Assembly (NCBI RefSeq): GCF_000512585.2
Contig: NC_089241.1
Span: 5,784,001 to 5,848,000, forward strand
DNA from: Kwoniella bestiolae CBS 10118
Lineage: Eukaryota; Basidiomycota; Tremellomycetes; Tremellales; Cryptococcaceae
Direction of reading: 5' to 3'
Length of the DNA: 64,000 nucleotides
In this document: piece after piece, positions 11,901 to 24,562 of the stretch
Position numbering within the stretch: the first letter of the stretch is position 1
Layout: the number at the start of each line of letters is the position of its first letter
Program-made: the position numbers and the translations under genes
The notes under the pieces: model-generated
Told to the model about the DNA's origin: nothing
The model's database searches: none
The model's input: only the letters and a program-made list of their open reading frames with translations

Positions 11901-13810
11901 TACGATTCGAAAGCCGATACTCATATCGACTTACGGTATAGCAACTCCTGGAAACTAGGCATCTTCGGTTCATCCTCTCTACCCTTCGTCACGACTCCAT
12001 TTCCTTCCTCCGGCGTTTCGATGAGCATTACATTTTCTCCATCAGGAGCTGCCCAAAATGCCCGATAAGGTCTTCCCAAAACTATCAAGCATCGTCCCGT
12101 CAACATCTCCTTCAGCTCCTTCCGCTTGTTCAGCGGAATATCCTTGGTTTTGAGACTGATGCATCGCCTCGAGCCGAATCTCCTTGCTAGACGGAAAGAC
12201 TTTCCAGGCATCTCAGGCTGACGGAGCTCAAACCTGAATGGAAAGGAGCGGGGTTCGTAAGCCGTCGATGGAAGTCCCGGTCCCATAGGATTGTTCCAAT
12301 CGACTGTGGGTGCACTAGGCAATGTTTGAGCGCGTTGCAATGGTTTCTTTCGACGATATGGATCATTTGCTTGGCTCGCAGGAAGAATTTCAGGAGGCAG
12401 CTCACTGCACCCTTCCCCTTTAGTTGCGAGTTGTACAGAGAGGATGTATTGTATCTTCCCGCCATATGGCCAGTCAACACTATTATTTCCCACTCCTCTC
12501 AAGTCTTTCGCTAATATTGATATCTCTTCCTTGTCAACTTCTGAGAGCATGAGAGCTTTTCTATCGGATATATCCCGTCGACGAGGCGCTTCGACCTGTT
12601 CTGCTCCCTGTTGTTTCGCCTCTGCTTGTCGAATGATGGTATCGATCAGGTGCACCATTTCCGTTGATGATTGGTCTTTCAGACTGCTGAGAGCGTGCCA
12701 CTCGATTGAGTCCCACGTTACGGTGTCATGTTGAGATATCAATCTCTCCAATTCCCATTGAAAATGGAACTTAATTCCAAGCCTATTAAGCGAGGCTATG
12801 TAGTTGTCATTGGTGATCTTGATGGCTTGAAGACTGCTGTTGGTGAGCGACAAGTGAGGAGTGGGAACACTCGATGGGCGAGATGGAACAGCTGGTGGCA
12901 GAGTGGAGAAGGAAGTGGAGGGCGTGACGACTGTCGAAGTTGTAGTAGAGGTAGTCGTCGTGGTAGTGGAGCTTTCAATGTATTCGGTGGATTCGGTGGA
13001 CGTCGAGATCGTACGTGGAAGAGGTCTAGGGATGGCCGAGATCTTGTATAGACATGGTCGCGAGGTAGAGGCAGTAGCACTGGCTTGAGGTGCTGAGGTG
13101 AACTTGGTGAATGTACGCGATGCGAGCTGATTAGCCTGCGTAGCTGGTTTGAAAGGTGTAACCTTCGACTTCTTTGGCGAACTGTTTTCCTCAGGATCAT
13201 CGCTTGATCTCTTGGATGATGAACTTTTTGAAGAATTGTTGCGACTTTTGTTGCTGGTCGGCGTAGGGGGGTTGGCTAATACTCATTGGATCAGCAAAAA
13301 GCGACGATAACCCAAATAATCTAGGAGGAATCGCTCACCAGCGGTAGAATCCTTTCTCCACCCGTCGACCCCATTCTCATCATACACCTGCCCATCATAG
13401 TTCATGAATATCTCGCCGAACCCATCATAATCCTCTTCGGCCTCATTCAACTTTTTTTCGAGCCTCTGACAGAACGTAAGAAGAGGATCTACCATGCGTC
13501 TGAGTTTCCCTGTACCGCCATTTTGACTTTCATTCTGAGTTTCATATCGGGTACCTCCCACCGATTCGTGTTCGAAGTCGACGAACTCAGGGAACAGTAA
13601 ATGATAATGACACATGAAAATACGTAGGTTGTTCAAAATTCTCTTGACGGTCTCCGAGTCGGTCGACCGAGGCTCGCGGAAGGCTCCTAACGAGGGGTGG
13701 ATGGCCCTCAGCCTATGATACTGTTCGGATTGGACTGTCAGCAATCTATAACTTAGTGGGTGTGGGAGAGGAAGTCGGAGGGTGACTTGCAGCATTTTGA
13801 ATGTCCTCAT
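8968..13810 (-). CDS. RDP1: RNA-dependent RNA polymerase (RNA silencing, QDE-1/Rdp1 type)
   Basis: Cellular RdRP that makes double-stranded RNA for small-RNA silencing. Exons: 13810-13339, 13275-11935, 11874-11832, 11774-10914, 10844-10192, 10088-9835, 9757-9234 and 9154-8968; all phases agree, giving 1444 residues, close to fungal QDE-1. The catalytic motif YLGGGDYDGDTL (DxDGD) lies near residue 1040. Other family features are the GSKGLLAL segment, the YSGLHENAVYTLGYDHPET region and the PMDKLKTKGEEHRKKV region. Residues about 160-320 are Ser/Thr/Pro-rich and probably disordered. The acceptor at 10089 was chosen because it restores YSGLHENA and follows a GCTAAC branch site; a nearer AG gives a stop. 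The start codon is tentative: it is the first ATG of the open frame, and a further upstream exon cannot be excluded. The gene is divergent from the PheRS gene. Confidence 0.93.
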
Positions 13811-14490
13811 GATGGGCGTCTAGATCCCAATCATCATTGAACATATTTCTTCTCTCCAAGGATCAAGCAAGATACTGAATCGATATGTGACAATGAAAGG
13901 GTATCACAATTCAAGGTATACAACAAGATAAAGAAGGAGATCATCTCTTGTTTAAATGTCTACTGTTGTGTTTTGTTGATGTGAGATGGAATGTTAGTCT
14001 CGACAAAAAGGCCTACGAGTTAGGGTATTGAATGGGTTCAAAGGAGTGTCAAAGTGTCCAAGCGTTCGGATCGGTCGGCGTGAAGAGGTACTACTAGTGA
14101 TACAAGATACAAGGTATATAAGATGGTACTACCACCAATTCACAAGATAGCTACAAGGTATGAAATAAAGTAGTAGAAGAAGAAGAAAGAAGTAGTTGAT
14201 AGGATACTTCAAGACATTCTTGTCGACATTCCACAGCATGAACATTGCTCATACAGTACTGTATTGTACTGATTTCGGATCTCACATCTTTACGTTTCGG
14301 CTTGATCTAGATAGCCTCGTGGAGAACACCTGCCTTTTGCTCGTATCACGTGACCAATTGATCCCACTCGGAACGTCTACTAACAAGCTCAATCGTAAAT
14401 GTTGGTGAATGTTGTCATTATGCCATATCGAACCCCTATTCGATACATGATACCAATTCACGTATCCCACACATACACCAGCAGCTCAAG
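13811..14490. other. Divergent promoter region, RdRP / mitochondrial PheRS
   Basis: About 680 nt between two divergent starts. A short A/G-rich tract lies around 14160-14195. No gene is seen. Confidence 0.6.
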
Positions 14491-16293
14491 ATGGCATCAA
14501 GGATAGCACCAAGGTTGCTCGTTTCCTCATCCAGATTGTTCACCTGCTCAAGGGGTAGACTGATACCAATCCCCCTGTTACCACGGATATCACCAGTAAC
14601 GTTAACACCCAGATTCCAATCAACCATCTCCTCACCCGACTCGTACAAGCTCAGCGGCACCACCTACTCCAAAGACACCTACTCCAACATCCCCTCTTCC
14701 ATCCTCGACAAGCTAGACCGTAATCTCCATCTCCTCCCTTCCCACCCAATATCGATCCTCCGTCAAATAGTCGAAGATCATTTCTCAAGCTACACACCGC
14801 TCGTACCCTCTTCAGCTGTCGTCTCGGTGCACCAGAATTTCGATGAATTGGGATTTCCACCCGACCACCCCGGTCGAAGTCTGACGGATAGCTATTACCT
14901 CAACAGGGATTACATGCTCCGGACACATACCTCAGCACACGAGGTGGAAAGTTACAAGAAGGGACTGAACAGGTGGTTACTCTCTGCAGACGTATATCGA
15001 CGAGACGAGATTGATTCGAGCCATTATCCCGTATTCCATCAGATGGAGGGAACACACATATGGGATAATTCCGAATTACACAACTTACCAGCCCTCAATG
15101 CAGAGTTGGAGAAGAAGTTGGAGGAATGTAATATCCTTATAGAAGATGAGACGGTGATATCCCCCTCGAACCCATATCAAGCACACCATGATCCCATCCA
15201 TGCCGAGCAGATAACGAGGCATCTCAAGCATTCCTTGAATTCTCTGATATTTAGATTGTTCGGTCATCATGCGAGTCAGAAGGGTGCAGAACCGTTGAAA
15301 GTCAGGTGGATCGAAGCTTATTTCCCATTTACAACGCCCAGTTATGAGGTTGAGGTGTACTGGAATGGGCAATGGTTGGAGCTGTTGGGCTGTGGGGTGG
15401 TTATGCAGAAGACGCTGGATCTGTCAGGTGAGTGGTTGTCATACGATGTCCGGATCATTCTCTTCTCAGCCTGACTAACCTGTCTTCATCCTCTCTCCCA
15501 ATCCTACTTCATCTTGCATACACTCCATCATACACATCAACGGCTCCCCGAATACCATCGCACAACAATTGTCTGACAACTCCTCCTCCACCCACAGACG
15601 TCCCCAAAAAATCCGGCTGGGCCTTCGGCCTAGGCCTCGAGCGCCTCTCAATGGTCCTCTTCTCCATACCCGACATCCGACTCTTCTGGACCTCTGACCC
15701 TCGATTCCTCGATCAATTCAAGCAAGGCGAGATAACCACCTTCCAGCCGTACAGCAAATACCCACCATGTTACAAGGACATGTCGTTCTGGTTGCCTCCT
15801 AGCTCAAGTGTGATAGAGGAACATGGGGCGGCAGCTGCGGGGGGTAGACTACCTGTAGAAGGTGGAGTAAGAGAGAAAGCGAAGGCGTTCCATGAGAATG
15901 ATTATTGTGAGATTGTGAGGGACGTTGCTGGGGATTTGATTGAGAGCGTCACTTTGGTGAGTCTGGTGTATCCCATCAATTCTGAACATGATATCATTTC
16001 GGTCGGAGGCGATAAGTAAGGACAGGTTTAAGCGATTTCTGAGCGGAGTCATTAGGGCCTGCTCATTATTTCCTGGATACGTATGAGATACAAAGGAATT
16101 ATGCTAATCCTTCCCTGTGTCTGTGCGAGTTCAGATCGACGAGTTCACCCACCCCAAGACGAACAGGAAGAGTAAATGCTATCGACTGAATTACCGACAC
16201 ATGGATCGCAACCTATCAAATGAGGAGGTTAACGAGCTGCAAGATCAAGTACAGAGGAGGGTGGTCGAAGAAATGGGTATAGAGATGAGATAG
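14491..16293 (+). CDS. MSF1: Mitochondrial phenylalanyl-tRNA synthetase
   Basis: Single-chain class II synthetase charging mitochondrial tRNA-Phe. Exons 14491-15427, 15598-15956 and 16135-16293 give 484 residues, the usual size for Msf1/FARS2. The basic, Ser/Arg-rich N-terminus (MASRIAPRLLVSSSRLF) fits a mitochondrial presequence. Class II motif 2 is seen around YRRDEIDSSHYPVFHQMEG, and motif 3 in GWAFGLGLERLSMVLF. The C-terminal anticodon-binding ferredoxin-like domain begins near SKYPPCYKDMSFWLP and ends with LIDEFTHPKTNRKSKCYR. A Gly/Ala-rich insert lies in that domain. The 178-nt last intron is longer than the others, but its removal joins SVTL to IDEFTH as the family demands. Confidence 0.95.
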
Positions 16294-16948
16294 AACGGCT
16301 GACCATTCATGATTATGTCATGCGGTCATGTCAGCACACCCCGCAGACAAACATAGTACTATATACGGTTATATTGTAAAAGGGAGTATTGCTGGTAGTA
16401 CCGCGAGTCACGACTCATGCACAGACTCAGTCAAAGACACATAGTATGCAATCACTCTTAGGCTGGTATCGGCGCTTCGCAAACATAAAGAGAAAGAACC
16501 ATGTCGACCGACGATGCTACGTGTTTATCCATCTTGCATGAAAAATGACAATCGCTTTGTATATTTTTGACTTTCTTTTTGTATTTTCAACTTGAAATGT
16601 ATATGATGAGATGGGAAAGTATCAAAAATCAACCGGAATTCTAATAGAAAAGAGAAACGAGAATAGAGGGAAGAGAAGAAGGTTCTAGGATGATTGGAAG
16701 TTCTGATTAATTACTACATTTTTGAGTTGGAGGGGGGTCGAGAATTTAAAGGTTTCGATGAATCGATGAAAGTTGGCATTTACCCCAAATTGAAGTTTAA
16801 AAGTATAAACAATGATGACTATAATGGGAGGGAACCTGAAAAATGAAAGACACAAGCATTCTTTGTTCTAAAAAAGATCTCCTGTAATAATGCACCTTTG
16901 TCTCCGTTCTGATGTTTCTTGCATTTGTCCGACTCGATGATATCCAAC
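16294..16948. other. Convergent 3' region, PheRS / HOG1
   Basis: AT-rich stretch holding the 3' UTRs of the two convergent genes. No gene is seen. Confidence 0.6.
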
Positions 16949-18935
16949 TTATGATGCAGGTGCAGGAGGGACCTCACCGACCACGGGACCCTCAGCTTCA
17001 TTGTTTGAGATATCACCTAGGTTGTGGAAGTCTGCATTCAACACAGAAGATATGATCAGCTAAAGCACTTTAACGAGAATGATCAGTAGGCAGCTAAGAC
17101 CCACCCAAAATTTCAGAATACATCATGACCTTCCAAGTATCCACAGGCAAATCAGCATCGTTGAAAGACCAATCGAACACCTCGGCAGCGGAGGGCTCGT
17201 CAGTGGGGTCGTGGTATGGTGCGAGGTATTCGTGGGCTAATCCCTCGGCGGCTGAGATACGTGTTCGTGGGTCGAAGACAAGCATCTTTTCTAATAGGTC
17301 GAGGGCTGCGGTGGAAGTTCAGCTACAATTTCAACGAGGTGGTGAGGTGAAAGTCTCACTTACAGAGAGGATCAGCATTGGGGAATTTCGTAGCGAATGG
17401 GACTTTCTCCCTCTTAGGTAAAGATTGAACGAATCGGAGGGTCTAAGAGGCGGGGTTTAGCTAATTTCTAATTCCCCGACTTGGAGGAAACAACTCACGT
17501 TCTCAGAAGCGATGGTTTGGATAACATCATCAGGCGGAGTACCGAGTAATTCGGTGATGATGGAGAATTGGTTGACGTCTGTGCGTGAGATGGGAAATCA
17601 GCTTGTATGCTCGAGACAAAATCACTTTACAAAGCTGTCATCAACTCACGATCCTTTCCTGGGAACAATGGCTTTCCTTCCAACATCTCAGCGAAGATAC
17701 AACCTGTACTCCAGATATCGACTACGCAGTAGAGAGTTAAGTCAGTTGATTATTCTTGCTGAGACATCTGTGAACATGTGAATATCACAACTCACCGGCA
17801 ACATCGTACTTCTGCCATGTCAACATGATCTCTGGGGCTCGGTAGTATCGAGTGGACACATAACCCGTCATTTGGGGATCTTGAATACGGGCGAGACCGA
17901 AATCACAGATCTGGAAGGGTACAACATAGATCAGCTTAGTTCAATAGTGAAAGCGACGTGTGAATGGAAAAGACTGATCATTGATACGTTCGGTAGGGAA
18001 CGCAAGGATCGATTGCAAAAGATCAGACTCACCTTCAAATCACAGTTCTCATTGACCAAGATATTCGAAGGTTTCAAATCCCTGTGGACTACACCAGCTG
18101 AATGGACGTATTTCAAACCCCGGAGGATCTGGTACAGGAAATATTGGATGAATTGCTTTTCGAGTGGTCGAGAGGTGAGTAATCGGTGCAAGTCGGTACC
18201 AAGGAGTTCGGTGACGAAGTAGCTGTGTGGAAAAAGAAATGATCAGTTCAACTTCGATAGTCTTGATCTGGGATCGCGGGTCAACTTACATATCCTCAAG
18301 AGGAGAGATGAAGATATCACTCAAGGAGATAATCTAGATTTCAATGCGAACAATCAGCACGATGCCAAGCACAGACGGGGCGAGAGGAACGTGAAGAGAG
18401 ATTACATGGCTAGACTGATGATAGTCGACTTACGTTCTCATGCCTGAGATGTTTGAGCAACTTCAACTCCCTATAAGTTCTTTTACTCAACACGGGCGTG
18501 GAAAAGGGCTTCATGATCTTCTTGATAGCTACTGAGGTACCTGAGAGTTGATCTTTGGCGGAGCTGTTGGCGTGGAAGTGTGGGTAGGACCGAGGATAAG
18601 GAGAACAGAGGGGGAGAACAACAAGATTGTGACTATCAGTACAATTCATTTCTTCCACACGTAAAAGAACAAGGGTGACGTACCAGACAAGTCCGAAAGC
18701 ACCCATACCAACAGGTTGCAAGTCGACATAACGGGTGGTCACTTCGAACACCTATTTCGCCACTGTATTAGCTGTTTGTGCTTTTCGCGAGAAACAAGAA
18801 TGGCATGACGCAAACTGTCCTGCATATGATGACAGACGAGCATGATGTGTATAACATGAAGTGCCAGGTATGCGGGAGGAGGATAGGTGAACCACTCACA
18901 GTACCGAAGATGGAGAGTTTAACGAAATCAGCCAT
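16949..18935 (-). CDS. HOG1: HOG1 stress-activated MAP kinase
   Basis: p38-type MAP kinase of the osmotic and general stress pathway. Eleven exons on the minus strand (18935-18900, 18751-18684, 18563-18434, 18333-18290, 18222-18033, 17910-17796, 17721-17650, 17578-17499, 17442-17364, 17305-17105, 17031-16949) give 365 residues, the usual fungal Hog1 length. Seen in order: N-terminus [21 protein letters not shown]-loop [11 protein letters not shown]-binding Lys in [10 protein letters not shown], catalytic loop [15 protein letters not shown] in KICDFGLAR, the dual-phosphorylation motif TGY in [15 protein letters not shown], and the DPTDEP common-docking segment before [17 protein letters not shown]. 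Nothing unusual apart from the intron density. Confidence 0.97.
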
Positions 18936-20420
18936 TTTGAAATTGATTGATATTCTTCTATGGGAGATCTGCAGGGCGACGTGATAAGCGACGAGACGAT
19001 ACGAAAGATAGTGGTAATTGCGGTGACTTGAAGTCAGCTCATGGACTCAAGTGGAGAAGAAAGAGCAGGGGTAAATACGCACCTATTCTAGTGAATATGA
19101 AGGTTGAAAGACACGGGAGTAAAGCGGGACAAAGTGTTACTTCTGAGGTGGAGGATATGAGATTCCAGTTGAATGACACTGCTTCTGGCGGTATGAGGTA
19201 TGAGAAGGAATGAATGTACGGGATGGAAGGAGGTTGAAGGGAGGTGAGGTGATGGGTGATGGTCGGTCTACTTCCGATTTCCTTGAGAATCTAGGGATTG
19301 GTTGGGATGGGTCGATGATCTGTGCGGTAGATTGTCAGTCTACTGTATGCTCCTGGTCCAATGGTATGGATCTCTAGGATGCGAGTGTGTATATACGATA
19401 TCTTATGATTGCCAAGTGGAATGGAATTGGAATGGTTCGAGTAGAGAGAGATGTATATGTGAGATGAAAGGATTGGTATGATCAGACGGATGAGGTGTGA
19501 AAAGAGTGGAAAAGGCGTGGTAAGGTGTTTTGTTTGGGTTTGGGTGTCAACTCACTCAGCAAGAAAGTATGACCAAATCACTCGATTTCTGCTCTTCTGC
19601 TGCTGCTCTGGAACGAGGTGTCGATGCGAGATTGATATGCAAGTGAGTGAGTGAGGGAGGATGTTACTGTATGAGTACTGTATGATAGGATAGATGGATG
19701 TTAAGATTACCTGTTGCTTTTCGTTGTGTTGCGTCTGCGTTCAGTTCCAGATGGGATGGATGCTTCACTTTTACCCTGAACAGAGTTACTTCCCTACTTA
19801 TCGTATTGGATTGAACCGAATTAGAAAATACTCCTTATGGACCATTAGGATCCCCCGTGATTCCTACAAACCGGTTCAAATGCCTTTCTGTCTCATACCT
19901 CTAATCCCATTAGGAATATCCTAATCATCCTGAACAATCCTATTTAATCCGATTAACCACAAACCCCCCCTTTTCGGCGTTTCGAGGTGATGTGGCACAA
20001 AATCTCCTAAATCGTCTGGTACGAGTATGGCACGTCAGTGGCGTTACCCCGGATTTAAATTGTGGATAACAGGTCACTCTGTCACTCGGTGTTTGATAGG
20101 TATGCGACAGTCACTTCTGGGAGTTGAGTTGTGCAATGGCATGAAATGGTAAAATGGCGGAATGAAGAGGGGATTGCGCTGTTATGCAATCTGAAATGAT
20201 CGGCAGAAGAGCATGAAGACACAAGATCTCCGCGGCACGAGCACGACATGCCGCTCGACTTGAGAAGACGAGCATACAGGGGTTATTGGAGATACGTGAT
20301 ATGCAATGCAATGCTATGATTATACTATGATACTTCTTCGACCACTCATCTGATGCTATTCGAGCTGACCACCCAAGGTCTACTGTCTATCCAATCAACA
20401 TTCACTGTCTTGAGCTTATG
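18936..20420. other. Intergenic, HOG1 upstream region
   Basis: About 1.5 kb between the HOG1 start and the stop of the OPA3-like gene; both genes are on the minus strand. It contains purine-rich tracts and repeated GTGAGTGA-like words near 19640 but no supported gene. A long stress-responsive promoter and 5' UTR of HOG1 is the simplest reading. Confidence 0.55.
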
Positions 20421-21741
20421 TTACTGATCTTGCCCCGATATCGCCCCTTCTCCACCCTGTATCCGGAACGCAGAGGTACTCAACCCCTCTTCAGCCCTCG
20501 AAGCTTCCAACAACGGCAAAATCTCGCCTTGTTCCTTGTGTCCGAGCGATAACCAACCAGCTTTCAGACCGTTGTTGACTATCGTATCCAATATCTTTTC
20601 GATGTTGTCGCTCCTGTGAGATAAGGAACGGACGAATAGGTCAGCGGAATGGATCTTCAAGCTGTACATCCCAGAATCTGTAGTGTCATCTATGTCTTTC
20701 CCTTTCGACGTCTACATCACCAGAGTGGAAAGTAATCTTTGACTCAGTACCCTCGATGCACTCGTCAGCCACTCTCCGCAGAAATTTTATCGAGTATTCG
20801 TTTTGTTCAGCTTGCCACCTCCCGATCCTTTGACCATGTACTTCCCATCCTGTCCCATCCCTTCCCCTCCATTCGAGCAGATGATCAGAAAGATGCGTAT
20901 CGACTCACCTCTCCCTCACCTCCCCTATCCCCTCTCTCCAGCCTCCTTCCACCTTCCCATCCAACTCATCATTCAACCGCTTCACCTCACTTTCCAACTC
21001 GTGCAACCTGTCCTGCACGGCATCACGACGCTTCTCCTCCTTCCGCGATGATCTGTACGACTCGCCCACTATAAGACCTGCTCCGACGAGGAATAGGAAG
21101 GTCTCTGCTAAGGTTGTGGCGCCGTTTTGGATTGCTCTGTCGTCATGGTACACTTGAGTTAGCTGTGATTCCTCATTTGGGCATCAAAGATATACATTGA
21201 GATCTCGGTTCTGGGCCAATGCTGCCCTCATGATGGGTTGAGATACGTCTAGGATGTCTGAGGGTCGACGATAGGCAAAAAGGTGTGACCCGACCCACCT
21301 AGCATCGTTCAGAGGTTTTATCTGACCAGACTCTGCGTTGAGTAGTCCCATTCTCATCCTCGCTTCTGTACGGTGCATCCGCTGTTCCACTCTGGAATCA
21401 GCTTTGTTCCTCGCAGAGACGATGCATTAGCGAAAGCTGACTGACCTGTGCTAAGCCTATACAGATGTTCTTGAATGTATCGTGTCTGTCATTCGCCCAA
21501 CATGGTTAGTCATGTGATTGTATCACGAATAACAGGAGATGCAGCTGAGAGGAACTGATGGAATCATTCATAAAAAGGGATAGAGCTCACTGAGCAGCTT
21601 GCGCTTTTATCGTATTCGCTATAGGCTTAGCCAGTGTCTGATCCCAACCAAATATTAGCTCATGGACAACCTCCACTCTGTCCACGTCAGAGAACAAAGA
21701 CTCACTTTGACGGCCAGACTGAATATCTTGACTGAAGCCAT
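20421..21741 (-). CDS. OPA3-like mitochondrial protein
   Basis: OPA3-family protein, thought to act at mitochondrial membranes. Exons 21741-21706, 21637-21591, 21485-21446, 21381-21299, 21136-20920 and 20711-20421 give 237 residues. Family hallmarks: N-terminal MASVKIFSLAVKTLAKPIANTIK, then FKNICIGLAQRMHRTEARMRM, then RAIQNGATTLAETFLFLVGAGLIVGE with a hydrophobic segment, followed by a Lys/Glu/Arg coiled-coil (KEEKRRDAVQDRLHELESEV). The 162-nt intron between NDA and RAIQNG was chosen because it restores the family motif; read-through would insert an unrelated 30-residue stretch. The last exon has no family similarity that I recognise. The two final splice choices are the least certain part. 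Confidence 0.85.
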
Positions 21742-22387
21742 GGTGTTGCTATCTTGGACGGTATCTTCAAGCTTGGCAATCAGGCTGATATCATGTATGT
21801 CTATAGTGAAGAGGTTTGCTTGATTTAATATCATGTCAACATCACTATCCTCCGTCTATCGTCATATTCCAACTCGAGCGAGGTCTTATTCTATTTTCGT
21901 TGCCGAGCCGTAATCGTCAGTCTACCTTTGTGTTACGTAAACTTCCTGTCTGACTTCGAAAGACGGTGATGGCCGACATCTAGTGAATATTTGCCCTGAG
22001 CTAAAAACGGGGGCCATGAGTCGGTGTATGAGCATGTTTTATGGCCATGAGGATGACCATCGGTCGGATGTGCCAAGGATTAGTCCGGTTCATTCGTGAC
22101 TTTGACCTCGTAGGCATTCCATCCATACGAATACTTTGCATCGCTTCTTCCTCTTTCTTCTTTCGCCTCTCTACTCCTCGTCTCGTCTGGCTATCATCCT
22201 ATAACAGAGCAGCAGGATTGCATACGGTCTCATCCACACTGCGCTGGACGCATCGATCATCAAGTACCATAAGAAGATACCAAGACGATCGGATCGGTAG
22301 GCCGAGATATCGAAGTGACAAGTATCACCTTACATCTACGTCACCCAATTTCATTGAAACTGAACGAAAGAAAATACGGTAGTCAAG
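21742..22387. other. Divergent promoter region
   Basis: Between the starts of the OPA3-like gene (-) and the membrane protein (+). No gene is seen. Confidence 0.6.
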
Positions 22388-23517
22388 ATGCCCACCCTCG
22401 CTCAGCGTCAGGCTGCTTCTAGCACCACCACTCAGAATACCTCGACGCAGACTTCTCCGGTGTATAATAGTAATCCAGGAGGGTGAGTCATTCCTTCCCA
22501 TACCAGTCTATCCTATTCCCAGGATACATATCTACATTTATATCATCAATACACTGCTCTCTTCTTGCTGTATCTCTAAGGCTCAATTATACAATATTAA
22601 CTCGTCTCCTACGCACAGCGGCTCAACAACCCTCTACCTATTCACATTCCTAATAACCATCCTCGTTCTCGGCCTAATCTCCTCCGGTCTCCTCATACGA
22701 GCGTACATCCTCCGAAGAAGATTCCACCGTCGTGTCGAAGAGGCACTAAGGAGGGGAGAGGCCATGCCCACCGACGCTGCTGCTGCGCTTGGGTTGATAC
22801 CTAGACGAAATAATCGGAATAAGAAGGAGAAGAATCATGGGTTGATGCCTACGATGTGGGAGAGCGAGATGTGGAGGGATGATGAGAAGGCTGGGTTGTT
22901 GAGGGATGAAGACGCAGAGGGAGAGGGGGTGGGGATGGTAGATAAGGATGGGTGGGATGAGTTGACTGTGAGTGCAAACTTTCGCTATACATTTGCTATG
23001 TCTTCAGGGCACCATCATCTGCATGTAAAGATGACTGGAAACCTACTGGCACTAATGCCCGAAGCAAATTCATTCTGGAATACATATATCCAAATATTGT
23101 TGCTTTGTCGCTGACATCTCTGAACTACGCTACTAGCCCCTCTCAATCCTCCATTACACCACCACAGACCCCGCCCTCCCCGCCCCTGTACAAGCACCCA
23201 TCGACATTCCTCCTCAACTAACCCCCGGAGCATACTTCAGATCCCTCTGGTCCTCTCGTCCGATGACCGCTACTAGTAGTACCACCGCTCAACGGCCTGG
23301 ACTGACCCATCGTCCCACATCGACGCTGATACCTACCCAGAAAGCTGTGTTTAGTATACCGGAGGTGGGGGAGGACGTCATGGTGGGAGTTATGATTGCC
23401 ATGCCGTGCGAGGGGGGTATGGAGGAACGGTGGAATCTCTCCAAGAACGATGAGGAGGAGGAGAGGGAGTTGCCGGATGTTTGTTTGGGTGTGCTTGGGA
23501 CTAGATTGAGGGAGTGA
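22388..23517 (+). CDS. Single-pass membrane protein of unknown function
   Basis: Not recognised beyond topology. Exons 22388-22482, 22619-22967 and 23137-23517 give 274 residues. A Ser/Thr/Gln-rich N-terminus (about 35 residues) precedes one transmembrane helix (LYLFTFLITILVLGLISSGL), followed directly by a strongly basic stretch (RRRFHRRVEEALRRGE). This suggests N-outside, C-inside orientation. The cytosolic part has an acidic linker, then a conserved-looking block PLSILHYTT...VFSIPEVGEDVMVGVMIAMP near the C-terminus. It has no enzyme motif that I can see. All phases agree, and it ends just before an acidic EEEERELPDV segment. Confidence 0.75.
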
Positions 23518-24562
23518 GGAGTGATCTCCGTGGCGAAGGGATTTGAGGTTTGTGTTAGATTCATTTCATTTGTATTGGTAGAATGATAGTAGAAACTGTT
23601 CTGATAGGGTGGGTCATAAGTATTGATCGGTGTTGGTTCAAATGGGTCCACATTGGCCGTCAGGTAGTAAAGTCACAAATCGTCGATTGTGTATTGTAGA
23701 TTATAAACAGGTCATGTCCGTGTCACGAGGATATGACAAATGAAATATGCATCGTTATATATTATAGTCAATCAGCACAACACGCTGTATATTCGCATCC
23801 ACCCCGATATGCAATATACTGTACTTGTACAATGCATACACAACTGTACGACCGAATAGCGCAAGCTGAAAGCTGACCGAGCCTCAATCGGTGTCCCAGG
23901 GGGATCCACTATGCACTGTCATATGCAGTACAGTATCCACTGAGATTCCCTCTCCTTTGCACGGTGTCTTTGTCTTTTGTTTTTTCAGGGAGCACTGAGG
24001 GACAAGCAAAGGAATTCCTTTTAATTTGATTAATCGTGATCTTAGGTTATCCGCGGTTCTACCTCGCTATCTTGGCGCGTACTTTGTATTTGGTCTCGTG
24101 TGTTTAAGCGTATCTTACGTTGGATCCCTCTCTACCCTCTCTCTCTTGCTCCACCGTCACTCGTAAGAAAACCTACACGGAGCAAGGGCAAGGGATGCAT
24201 TCGCTGATACTGTATGTTCCTACCTCTTGTGTGTTGGGCACACCATCCGAGTTTGAAGGACGAGCTGAGCGCTTAATTTGTTAACTTCATTACTTCATGT
24301 TGTATTGAACGGTCCCTTTCGAACATTATGAATCATCCATTCCTCTTTAGCCATGTTTCTTGTACTCGCTCTTTGATATCATGTCTACTGTGCTTCTCTT
24401 GATCTTCTAACACTTACAGTAAAGCACCTTGGTCTCCATACATCGAACCCGACTTTCAACATCAGTTAACATCGAATCGAATATACCCTACTCCCATCAT
24501 ATACCATAGACTATAGATCATAGACCACCCATGTCCTCGGCACGAACCGATGATATAATATA
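23518..24562. other. Intergenic upstream of the GT61 tandem pair
   Basis: About 1 kb, AT-rich, with CT-rich pyrimidine tracts around 24130-24160. No supported gene. Confidence 0.55.
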